From an uncultured Halieaceae bacterium (lineage in GTDB: Bacteria > Pseudomonadota > Gammaproteobacteria > Pseudomonadales > Halieaceae): a stretch of DNA of 5,889 nt. The notes beneath the pieces were generated by a model. The model saw nothing but the letters and a program-made list of their open reading frames with translations, had not been told where the DNA came from and ran no database searches. The stretch covers positions 1-5,889 of the forward strand of contig CALJFL010000044.1 in the NCBI GenBank assembly GCA_938074135.1, given 5' to 3'. Position 1 is the first letter of the stretch. Each line of letters starts with the position of its first letter. The position numbers and the translations under genes are program-made. Below are positions 1 through 5,599 of the stretch, piece by piece.

Positions 1-302
1 TCGGCGGCAACATTCTCGCCCATACCCTGGACCAGGTGTTCGCCCTGGGCCAGAAGAAGGCACACGAGCGAATCTGCTTTTTGCTGCAACAACTGCTGGA
101 TCGCAAGAGTGGCAATGATGCCGGCATGATTGACCTGGTTATGACCCGCCAGGATATCGCTGATTACCTCGGCCTGACCATTGAAACCGTGAGCCGGGCT
201 TTCAGCAAGCTCAAGCGCGAGGGCATTATCAATATTCACTCGGCCCACACCGTGGAGATCCTGCGGCCAGATGAGGTCCGCGAAATGGCCCTGTCAGACT
301 AG
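1..302 (+). CDS. Crp/Fnr-family transcriptional regulator, C-terminal part (5' truncated by window edge)
   Basis: The reading frame is open from base 3 to a TAG at 300-302 and gives 99 residues; the N-terminal sensor (cyclic-nucleotide-binding-like beta-roll) lies outside the window. What is visible is the end of the dimerisation helix followed by a winged helix-turn-helix. The segment TRQDIADYLGLTIETVSRAF is the classic FNR/FixK signature, and the recognition helix carries E-T-V-S-R. The ExxSR pattern in FNR-type proteins contacts TTGAT half-sites, so the expected target is TTGAT-N4-ATCAA. The internal GTG at base 36 is not a start, because the homologous dimerisation helix continues upstream of it. 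Whether the sensor holds an Fe-S cluster (FNR-like) or not (FixK/Dnr-like) cannot be seen. No TTGAT-N4-ATCAA box was found in either intergenic region here, so it may have no link with the downstream operon. Confidence 0.93.
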   Translation, partial: GGNILAHTLDQVFALGQKKAHERICFLLQQLLDRKSGNDAGMIDLVMTRQDIADYLGLTIETVSRAFSKLKREGIINIHSAHTVEILRPDEVREMALSD

Positions 303-309
303 ATTTCAG

Positions 310-324
310 CGGCATACCCTGCCG
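310..324 (+). terminator. Small hairpin after the Fnr-like gene, weak terminator candidate
   Basis: CGGCA (310-314) and TGCCG (320-324) form a perfect 5-bp stem with a 5-nt loop, starting 8 bp after the regulator stop codon. It is not followed directly by a T-run; the nearest is TTTT at 337-340, after a C-rich stretch. It may be a weak or Rho-assisted 3' end, or chance. Confidence 0.22.
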
Positions 325-353
325 TGACCCCGCAAATTTTCCACCGTCTTCGC

Positions 354-381
354 TTGCAGGCGCCCGGCATCAAGATACAAT
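354..381 (+). promoter_or_regulatory. Putative sigma70 promoter of the ICL-like operon
   Basis: A good -10 element, TACAAT (376-381), lies 16 bp downstream of a weak -35, TTGCAG (354-359). Transcription would start near 388, giving a leader of about 30 nt before the ATG at 421. The -10 abuts and partly overlaps the palindrome at 379-400, which is the arrangement of a repressible promoter. The assignment is by eye from consensus similarity only. Confidence 0.45.
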
Positions 382-400
382 GATATACCTTTATATCATT
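379..400. promoter_or_regulatory. Palindromic operator candidate, site 1 (TGATATA-N4-TATATCA)
   Basis: The arms AATGATATA (379-387) and TATATCATT (392-400) are perfect 9-bp inverted repeats around a 4-bp spacer, CCTT. The site covers the end of the predicted -10 and the start region, 20 bp before the ATG at 421. Symmetry, size and position fit a dimeric repressor of TetR, GntR or MarR type. The same core with the same spacer recurs upstream of the Rieske oxygenase gene at 5501-5518. It does not match the FNR/FixK box, in which TTGAT and ATCAA are 4 bp apart; here the TGAT and ATCA ends are 10 bp apart. The cognate regulator is not in the window. Confidence 0.68.
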
Positions 401-420
401 TCAGGTGGGACAAATCCGGC

Positions 421-1305
421 ATGACAGCACCGCATCGACGTTTTTTACGCGAGCGCCTTGGCAACGCCCGCGAGCCCCTGCGCGTGCCTGGCATTTACGA
501 TGGCCTGTCCGCATTGCTGGCGGAGCAGGCTGGCTTTGACGCTGCCTTTCTGTCCGGCGCTTGCCTCTCATTCGCCCGCTTTGGAAGGCCGGATGTGGGA
601 CTGGTCACTGCCAGTGAGGTCGCGACCACCGTCGCAATACTGCGTGACCGGGTCGGCCTGCCACTGGTCGTCGATATCGATACCGGCTTTGGCAACGCGT
701 TAAATGTACAGCGCACTGTGCGCGATCTCGAACGCGCCGGAGCGAGCGCCCTGCAGATGGAGGATCAGGTCGCCCCCAAGCGTTGCGGGCACATGACCGG
801 TAAGGCAGTGATATCGCGGCAGGAGATGGTCGGCAAGATCAAAGCCGCACTGGATGCCCGACAGGACGACGCCACCATGATCATTGCCCGCACCGACGCC
901 CTGGCCGTCAATGGCTTCGACGATGCCCTGGATCGCGCTGAGCACTACCTGCTCGCCGGTGCCGACGCCCTGTTTATAGAAGCCCCGCAGACCCATGAGC
1001 AGATGACAATAATAGGTAAACGCTTTGGCGCGCGGGCACCCCTGGTGCACAACCTGGTTGAGGGCGGTAATAGCCCGGTCGCCGACGCCGATGCTCTGGC
1101 TGAACTGAACTACCGTATTGCGCTCTACCCCGCTGCCCTGCTGAACATCACCACCCCGGTGGCCGAAATGGTATTGCGAGTCATCGCCGATACCGGCTGC
1201 ACCGACGGCCTTCGAGGCCAGATGTACGATTTGTTTGATTTAAACCGGCTGCTCGGCGCGGAACAATTACTGGCCACTGGCGCACGCTTCGGCGGAGAGG
1301 AATAA
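421..1305 (+). CDS. Isocitrate lyase/PEP mutase superfamily enzyme, probable C-C lyase of the 2-methylisocitrate/dimethylmalate lyase type
   Basis: The protein has 294 residues, the usual size for small members of the ICL/PEP mutase superfamily (a cytoplasmic Mg-dependent TIM barrel). The active-site pieces are all present and nearly co-linear with PrpB: S45-G46, D58, DIDTGFG at 85-91 (D85, D87), E114-D115, the gating loop KRCGHM at 120-125 with the catalytic Cys122, R157 in ARTDA, E187 and N211. The retained loop cysteine argues for cleavage of a C-C bond in a malate- or citrate-like acid, giving pyruvate, oxaloacetate or a similar keto acid. The later segments EAPQ (187-190) and NLVEGG (211-216) look less like PrpB (usually NITEFG) and more like the dimethylmalate lyase/oxaloacetate decarboxylase/carboxyvinyl-phosphonate mutase clade. 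No methylcitrate synthase or aconitase is adjacent, so a prpB name is not justified. The start is supported by AGGTGGGA at 403-410. It is the first gene of a four-gene operon. Superfamily is certain; substrate is unknown. Confidence 0.9.
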   Translation: MTAPHRRFLRERLGNAREPLRVPGIYDGLSALLAEQAGFDAAFLSGACLSFARFGRPDVGLVTASEVATTVAILRDRVGLPLVVDIDTGFGNALNVQRTVRDLERAGASALQMEDQVAPKRCGHMTGKAVISRQEMVGKIKAALDARQDDATMIIARTDALAVNGFDDALDRAEHYLLAGADALFIEAPQTHEQMTIIGKRFGARAPLVHNLVEGGNSPVADADALAELNYRIALYPAALLNITTPVAEMVLRVIADTGCTDGLRGQMYDLFDLNRLLGAEQLLATGARFGGEE

Positions 1306-1309
1306 GGTG
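1293..1309 (+). promoter_or_regulatory. Ribosome binding site deciding a GTG start
   Basis: GGAGAGG (1293-1299), inside the last codons of the ICL-like gene, lies 7 bp before GTG at 1307-1309. The upstream stop TAA ends at 1305, leaving one base between the genes. The next in-frame ATG (1337) would cut into the N-terminal membrane helix and has no comparable Shine-Dalgarno sequence, so GTG is the preferred start and the pair is likely translationally coupled. Confidence 0.7.
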
Positions 1310-2263
1310 ATAATTACCCTGCTGCGCTGGCTGCTGATGATTATTGCAGGACTGCTGCTGTTGCTCGGTCTGGCCGCACTGTTGCTGTGGTGGAGCAACC
1401 GCGACCTGCCGGTGGAAGTGCTGGAGCAACGCTACGGCGGCGACAACCTGCAGACGGTGGATGTACAAGGCGTGCCATTGCGCTACAAGATCGAGGGGCA
1501 GGGCCCCCCGCTATTGCTGCTGCATTCCCATTTCTACACGATGCGCATGTGGCAACCCTGGGTTGATGAACTGGCCGGCGATTTCACCCTGATTCGCTAT
1601 GACCTGACCAGTCATGGCCTGACCGGGCCAGACCCCACAAACGACTACAGCAGGCAACGGGGTATAGAACTGGCGCTGGGACTGCTGGACCATCTAGGCC
1701 TCAACAAGGTCAACGTGGCGGGCTCCTCCACCGGTGGCGCGCTGGCCTGGTACCTGGCCGCCAATACGCCAGAACGGGTGGACAAGCTGATCCTGATCAA
1801 TGCACCCGGGATGCCCCGGGTCACCAACAAGTATATGGAGCGCAAGCTCCCGGATTGGGGTGGTTATGTGCTCTATCTGCTGCCCGAGGCGCTGTTCAAG
1901 CCGTTTCTGCAGGCTCCGGTCGCCGACAAATCGTTAATCACCGATGAGATGGTGCACGAGTTTCACCAGATGTATCGGCGCGAAGGTAATCGGCTGGCCG
2001 AGTTTCAGCGGCTGTTGGGCTGGGAAAAAGGTGACGTTACGCCGACGCTGGCCAAAATAAGCGCACCGACCCTGATCATGTGGGGCGAGGACAATCCGCA
2101 ACTGCCGGTGGAACATGTTGGCCAGTACCAACAGGCGTTGGCAAATGCCGAGCGGGTCGAAACACAGATCTATCCCGGTATAGGCCACGTTATTCCACTG
2201 GAGATTCCCCTGCAATCGGCAAGAGACGCCCGGGCATTCCTGAGGGCCGACAGCGATGATTAG
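1307..2263 (+). CDS. Membrane-anchored alpha/beta-fold hydrolase
   Basis: The protein has 318 residues. Residues 1-29 form one hydrophobic helix with an Arg near its start (an uncleaved signal anchor, with no lipobox), so the catalytic domain is tied to the inner membrane; the side it faces is not settled by the sequence alone. From about residue 50 it is a typical alpha/beta hydrolase: an oxyanion-hole region LLLHSHF (70-76), where HSH replaces the common HG motif; the nucleophile elbow G-S-S-T-G (139-143) with Ser141; the strand WGEDNP with Asp262 as likely catalytic acid; and GIGHVIPLE with His294. A lid insertion lies at roughly 170-235. The family includes esterases, lactonases, epoxide hydrolases and C-C (meta-cleavage product) hydrolases. 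The Ser nucleophile rules out epoxide hydrolase and haloalkane dehalogenase, which use Asp. It is second in the operon, 1 bp after the lyase gene and overlapping the next gene by 8 bp. The exact substrate cannot be named. Confidence 0.9.
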   Translation: MIITLLRWLLMIIAGLLLLLGLAALLLWWSNRDLPVEVLEQRYGGDNLQTVDVQGVPLRYKIEGQGPPLLLLHSHFYTMRMWQPWVDELAGDFTLIRYDLTSHGLTGPDPTNDYSRQRGIELALGLLDHLGLNKVNVAGSSTGGALAWYLAANTPERVDKLILINAPGMPRVTNKYMERKLPDWGGYVLYLLPEALFKPFLQAPVADKSLITDEMVHEFHQMYRREGNRLAEFQRLLGWEKGDVTPTLAKISAPTLIMWGEDNPQLPVEHVGQYQQALANAERVETQIYPGIGHVIPLEIPLQSARDARAFLRADSDD

Positions 2264-3284
2264 CACATTGCATCGTGCGCTGGCCGGCTTCCTGATAGCA
2301 GGAACAGTAATCGCCTGTTCCAGCGATGTCGACTTGCCGCCGGCTGAGCCGCTGGCTGCCAGCCCGGCGTCAGTGGCGGCGCTCCACGGCGCCACCCCCG
2401 GTCCGCACAAAGTATCCCGCCATGTCGATGTGGCACTTGCAGGTACAGACAATCAGCGAGAACTGGCAATAAACCTCTACTACCCGCAAACGGGGGACAA
2501 CTTTCCGCTGCTGCTATTTTCACATGGCAACTGGTCCGATAAACACAGTTATGATCGCCTCATTGAACACTGGGTGAGTCACGGCTATGTGGTGGCTGCT
2601 GCCGACCACCTGGACTGCTGTGGCGCCGTAAACGGTATCTTTAACAGCCTGCGCTACGGACAATTCGGCCTGATTGAGACCAGGGTGGCCGATCTCGGAC
2701 GAGTGCCTGCCGCAATTCCGGAACTGGAAACCCGATTCAGTAATTTCAGGGGCAAAACCGACCTGGATCGTATCGCCGCCACCGGCCACTCCTTCGGCGC
2801 ATTCACTGCACAACAATTGGGCGGCGCCGGCACCTTTGAACCTGACAGGGAAGAGTATGTGTTTTTCCCGGAGCCACGCATTAAAGCGGTGGTTGCACTA
2901 TCACCCCCCGGGCCGATGTTCGACACCATAACCGAGAACAGTTGGCAGCAACTGTCGACACCCACGCTGGTCACCACGGGCACCTGGGACATCCAACCGA
3001 GTTTCTGGCCCGACTGGCGCATGCACCTCATGTCCTACGAAACAGCCGTGCCCGGCGACAAATTCGCTCTGGTTGTCGAAGGCGCAGACCATTACCTGGG
3101 CAACCTGATCTGTCGGACAGGCCGGGAAGCCGAACCGCAGGAGGATGCCCTGCAGATGGTCCAAATCGCGACCACCACATTCCTTGACGCCTACCTCAAG
3201 AACAACCCGCAAGCCACAGAACTACTTGCCGGTGACCAACTGACTGCGACCACCTCGGGCTTCGCCCGTTTACAGCGTCGCTAG
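2256..3284 (+). CDS. Lipoprotein alpha/beta hydrolase (dienelactone hydrolase/PAF-acetylhydrolase-like)
   Basis: The protein has 342 residues. The N-terminus has one basic stretch, a hydrophobic core, and the lipobox V-I-A-C with Cys21 as the lipidation site. The residues after it are Ser-Ser and not Asp, so under the usual Lol rule it should go to the outer membrane. The catalytic domain starts near residue 50: an oxyanion-loop LLLFSHGNW (86-94), a D-H-L-D-C-C segment (117-122), the elbow G-H-S-F-G (177-181) with Ser179, a likely catalytic Asp245 in TGTWD, and His279 in GADHYLG. The layout recalls secreted esterases of the predicted dienelactone hydrolase, PAF-acetylhydrolase and polyester hydrolase groups. 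Cys121, Cys122 and Cys286 could form disulfides in the periplasm. The start ATG overlaps the upstream gene by 8 bp, with GAGGG at 2242-2246 as ribosome site. A hydrolase placed outside the inner membrane suggests the first attack on an ester before uptake. Confidence 0.88.
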   Translation: MISTLHRALAGFLIAGTVIACSSDVDLPPAEPLAASPASVAALHGATPGPHKVSRHVDVALAGTDNQRELAINLYYPQTGDNFPLLLFSHGNWSDKHSYDRLIEHWVSHGYVVAAADHLDCCGAVNGIFNSLRYGQFGLIETRVADLGRVPAAIPELETRFSNFRGKTDLDRIAATGHSFGAFTAQQLGGAGTFEPDREEYVFFPEPRIKAVVALSPPGPMFDTITENSWQQLSTPTLVTTGTWDIQPSFWPDWRMHLMSYETAVPGDKFALVVEGADHYLGNLICRTGREAEPQEDALQMVQIATTTFLDAYLKNNPQATELLAGDQLTATTSGFARLQRR

Positions 3285-3295
3285 GCGATCAGCTG

Positions 3296-4303
3296 ATGTC
3301 CGATACTATAAAGAGCGCCAGGGCCGGCCGAACCATTACCGGCGTTCACAGCATCGGAATCCTGTGCTGCCTGCTGGTAATGGGTCTCATCGTCGGTCTT
3401 GGGCCATACAGCACCCCCGCCATGTTCCTGCCCGATGAAGGCATGCTCTGGTACTACTGGAAGCTGCCGGAGCCCACGTTCTGGACACGCTTTTCCGCCT
3501 GGCTGCTGTATGGGCTACATCAACTGTCGATCTGGGGCCTGATTGCCTGGGCCCAGGCACGGCGGCCACAATACAGTGGCAAGCTGCACCCGGTTAATGT
3601 TTTGGCGCTGGCAGCAAACGGGCTATTTGTGGCTTTACACATCTGGCAGACCAAGGTGTTTTACGACGGTCTGGCACAAGACACTTCGGTCCTGGCTTCG
3701 CAATTTTCCGTGATTTTTATGCTGGTGTTCATACTGATCATGGAAAATAGCCGGCGCGGGCTCTTCTTCGGCTACAAGGTAGATTTCTTCGAGCGCTCAG
3801 GCGGCTTTATTCGCCGCTACCATGGCTACTACTTTTCCTGGGCGATCATCTACACATTCTGGTTCCATCCGATTGAGGACAACCTGGGGCACCTGCTGGG
3901 TACATTCTATATTCTGCTGTTACTGTTCCAGGGTAGCCTGTTTTTCACCCGCTACCATCGCGACCGGGTGTGGACCCTCATGCTGGAAGTGTTCGTACTC
4001 TTCCATGGGGCCATGGTGGCTTATCTGACCATCCCCGGAGAGCACTGGAAGATGTTCCTGTTCGGCTTTCTGACGCTGTTTATCATTACCCAGATGCACG
4101 GTATCGGCCTGGGGCGACGCGCCAGGGCGGCTATCGTCCTGCTTTACGCCGCTGCGGTGCTGTTTGCCTATCGCGGGCGGGAGCTCGACGCACTGGAGGT
4201 CATCCGCATCCCGCTGGTGGAGTTGGGATTCGCCTTCGTCCTGGCCAGTATCGGCTGGCTATGCTGGCGCCTGGGCGCTCGCCGAAAACAGCGGGCAGCC
4301 TGA
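3296..4303 (+). CDS. Polytopic membrane protein of unknown function, rich in intramembrane histidines
   Basis: I do not recognise the family. The 335-residue protein has about nine or ten hydrophobic segments, roughly at residues 17-36, 64-86, 100-118, 132-150, 178-192, 198-217, 226-246, 252-270, 277-292 and 304-325, and a basic C-terminal tail. No signal peptidase or lipobox site is seen. Histidines recur in or at the ends of the segments: H75, H115, H191, H199, H237 and H268, with H176, H221 and H250 in adjoining loops. A segment F-W-F-H-P-I-E-D-N-L-G-H (188-199) combines His, Glu, Asp and His in 9 residues. This pattern suggests haem or metal binding, as in membrane oxidoreductases, but a transporter or a structural role is equally open. 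The start lies 11 bp after the upstream stop with only a weak Shine-Dalgarno (AGG at 3283-3285), so translation is probably coupled. It is the last gene of the operon, and its stop is 8 bp from the convergent oxygenase stop. Confidence 0.85.
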   Translation: MSDTIKSARAGRTITGVHSIGILCCLLVMGLIVGLGPYSTPAMFLPDEGMLWYYWKLPEPTFWTRFSAWLLYGLHQLSIWGLIAWAQARRPQYSGKLHPVNVLALAANGLFVALHIWQTKVFYDGLAQDTSVLASQFSVIFMLVFILIMENSRRGLFFGYKVDFFERSGGFIRRYHGYYFSWAIIYTFWFHPIEDNLGHLLGTFYILLLLFQGSLFFTRYHRDRVWTLMLEVFVLFHGAMVAYLTIPGEHWKMFLFGFLTLFIITQMHGIGLGRRARAAIVLLYAAAVLFAYRGRELDALEVIRIPLVELGFAFVLASIGWLCWRLGARRKQRAA

Positions 4304-4317
4304 GCAGCGGATCAGGC
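4298..4317. other. Inverted repeat spanning two convergent stop codons
   Basis: GCCTGA (4298-4303) and TCAGGC (4312-4317) form a 6-bp stem with an 8-nt loop. Each arm is the last Ala codon plus TGA stop of one of the two convergent genes. Neither side is followed directly by a T-run, so it is a poor intrinsic terminator, though it might act with Rho or transcript collision in both directions. Confidence 0.25.
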
Positions 4318-5475
4318 CTGCTTATCCTCCGACACCACGTCCAGTGGCGGACGTACCGGCGGTACCAGTGGCACTGTCTCCAGCGCCCAACGAAGGTCGG
4401 GATTGGTGCGACGGGCGGGGGAAGGAATGGTAAATACCTTCTCGTCCTTGAATGGCTCCATCGCCTTGGTATCGATCTTCCAGCCCTTTTCCTCAACATG
4501 GGTCTTGCGTACCTTGCGCCAGGCACCCATGAACTTGTCCTGCTCCACCGAGACTTCCGCCTCCAGCGTCTCAGGCAGGTAATTGGGCGATAACGCCTCC
4601 ACGATAGCGGCATCTTCCTGGAAAACCTTGAGTGTTCGCTTGACTGAGCCACCGTCAAACATGCCCAACTTGAAGAAATTACGCACCTGAACGACAAAGG
4701 AGCGGGTGGTTTTTTCATCAACCGGCGTATTGCAGTCGAAAATGATCATTTCCATCCAGGAATTCACCTGGATGTGCAGACGCACGGTGTGACCTGAAAG
4801 GAAGAAGCCCGGATGCACATGGGTGGCGGCTTTATCCTTACGGGCAAACTTCATCAGCCCCAGGTTACCCTCCATCGGAGGGGGATACATGACACAGGAG
4901 GACGACCCCGAATATTCATCGCGTTCCATTTTAGCGATGTGATTCTTGGCAGCCATTTCCCGATAGCCAAACCCGGGGTGCACGAACGACGTGTGAGCAA
5001 TATCGATACCGTTCTCAACGACACGGTTGACGTCGGCGTTCCAGGTGAACTCGGTGTAAACGGGACGCCAGTTCTCACGATCATCGTATTCGGGGAATGG
5101 GGGTATCGGGTAACGCTCCTGCTCGGCGATATCACCCATGAACACCCAGATCATGCCGTAGCGCTCCTCGGTAGGATAGGCGTCGATGCGGGCGCGCTCG
5201 GGCACCTCAGCACCCTCCCCTCGCGAAGGAATAAACTGCACTTTGCCCTCGGCGTCGAACTCCCAGCCGTGATAGGGGCAGGCGACACAATCGCGCTCGG
5301 TGGTCCAGCCGTTGGACAGAGAGCCACCGCGGTGTATGCAGATATCGCTCAGGCAGTTAACTTTGCCGGATTTATCGCGGAACAAAACGAAATTCTGCCC
5401 CAGAAGCCGTGCTTTGATCGGCTTGTCCTTGACCTTGTCTGACCACTCGGCCACGTACCATAAATTTGTAAGCAT
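4312..5475 (-). CDS. Rieske non-heme iron oxygenase, alpha (catalytic) subunit
   Basis: The protein has 387 residues. The N-terminal Rieske domain carries C46-x-H48, 17 residues, then C66-P-Y-H69, a complete [2Fe-2S] site. The catalytic domain has D158-I-A-H161-x4-H166 within N-G-I-D-I-A-H, giving the two His ligands of the mononuclear iron and the bridging Asp that passes electrons between subunits. E287-D288 (QEDAAIVEA) likely supplies the third, carboxylate ligand. The length and the start at the very N-terminus (LTNLWYVAEWSD) fit the phenylpropionate-dioxygenase/VanA-like group, which hydroxylates or O-demethylates aromatic, terpenoid or steroid substrates. Such enzymes need a ferredoxin and/or reductase, and neither is next to it here. 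It also lacks a neighbouring beta subunit, consistent with an alpha3-type enzyme. The start is fixed by AAGGAGG 10 bp upstream. The gene is convergent with the four-gene operon and divergent from the efflux adaptor. Family is sure; substrate is unknown. Confidence 0.95.
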   Translation of the reverse strand: MLTNLWYVAEWSDKVKDKPIKARLLGQNFVLFRDKSGKVNCLSDICIHRGGSLSNGWTTERDCVACPYHGWEFDAEGKVQFIPSRGEGAEVPERARIDAYPTEERYGMIWVFMGDIAEQERYPIPPFPEYDDRENWRPVYTEFTWNADVNRVVENGIDIAHTSFVHPGFGYREMAAKNHIAKMERDEYSGSSSCVMYPPPMEGNLGLMKFARKDKAATHVHPGFFLSGHTVRLHIQVNSWMEMIIFDCNTPVDEKTTRSFVVQVRNFFKLGMFDGGSVKRTLKVFQEDAAIVEALSPNYLPETLEAEVSVEQDKFMGAWRKVRKTHVEEKGWKIDTKAMEPFKDEKVFTIPSPARRTNPDLRWALETVPLVPPVRPPLDVVSEDKQA

Positions 5476-5485
5476 AATCGCACCC

Positions 5486-5492
5486 CCTCCTT
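5486..5492 (-). promoter_or_regulatory. Strong Shine-Dalgarno of the oxygenase gene
   Basis: Read on the minus strand, AAGGAGG is a full anti-16S match, 10 nt before the ATG at 5475. It is the strongest ribosome site in the window and suggests high expression when induced. Confidence 0.8.
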
Positions 5493-5511
5493 CGTATATT
5501 TGTTATATACG
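5493..5511. promoter_or_regulatory. Second inverted repeat interleaved with operator site 2
   Basis: CGTATAT (5493-5499) and ATATACG (5505-5511) form a perfect 7-bp inverted repeat with a 5-bp spacer. Its right arm overlaps operator site 2 (5501-5518), and bases 5505-5516 also form a self-complementary 12-mer, ATATACGTATAT. The array could let two dimers bind, or offer alternative registers, just upstream of the oxygenase ribosome site. AT-rich promoter DNA makes chance repeats likely, so confidence is moderate to low. Confidence 0.4.
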
Positions 5512-5518
5512 TATATCA
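5501..5518. promoter_or_regulatory. Palindromic operator candidate, site 2 (TGTTATA-N4-TATATCA)
   Basis: The arms TGTTATA (5501-5507) and TATATCA (5512-5518) flank TACG. Compared with site 1 at 381-398, 13 of the 14 arm positions are identical and the spacer length is the same. The match extends outward on one side: TATATCATT occurs in both, and AATGATATAC is found at 379-388 on the plus strand and at 5511-5520 on the minus strand. The site lies 26 bp upstream of the oxygenase start codon and overlaps a possible minus-strand -10, TATAAC (5507-5502); no convincing -35 was found. It is 82 bp upstream of the adaptor gene on the other side, so one bound regulator could affect both directions. Confidence 0.62.
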
Positions 5519-5588
5519 TTAAAACATGGATTACCCATAAATTCTAAGTGGATTATGCCCGGCATGTCGCGCGCGGATCACTTACAAT

Positions 5589-5594
5589 AGAGGG
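5589..5594 (+). promoter_or_regulatory. Ribosome binding site deciding the adaptor start
   Basis: AGAGGG (5589-5594) lies 5 nt before the ATG at 5600. It supports this start over the out-of-frame ATG at 5548, which has no ribosome site and would give a peptide without recognisable features. Confidence 0.6.
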
Positions 5595-5599
5595 CAGTT

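Noticed and set aside
379..400. Palindrome as an FNR/FixK box for the neighbouring regulator
   Set aside because: FNR boxes are TTGAT-N4-ATCAA; here the TGAT and ATCA ends are separated by 10 bp and the outer bases are A and T in the wrong order, so the geometry does not fit.
421..1305. Naming the lyase prpB (2-methylisocitrate lyase)
   Set aside because: Catalytic residues match, but the EAPQ and NLVEGG segments and the absence of methylcitrate-cycle neighbours make the specific name unsafe.
1804..1821. Perfect 7-bp inverted repeat ACCCGGG-N4-CCCGGGT inside the membrane-anchored hydrolase gene
   Set aside because: It encodes an ordinary Ala-Pro-Gly-Met-Pro-Arg segment of the hydrolase in a GC-rich gene, lies mid-gene, and has no T-run or start codon near it; chance is the simplest explanation.
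1934..2452. Minus-strand open frame (172 residues) opposite the junction of the two hydrolase genes
   Set aside because: It crosses two overlapping plus-strand genes with clear catalytic motifs, has no plausible start context, and shows no domain.
3970..4593. Long plus-strand open frame (207 residues) over the end of the membrane protein gene and the oxygenase gene
   Set aside because: It is out of frame with the membrane protein, antisense to a well-supported Rieske gene, and its translation is Arg/Gly-rich with no recognisable domain.
4813..5442. Plus-strand open frame (209 residues) antisense to the Rieske oxygenase
   Set aside because: The minus strand in this stretch encodes both iron-binding motifs of a full-length oxygenase; the plus-strand frame is a shadow with no ribosome site.
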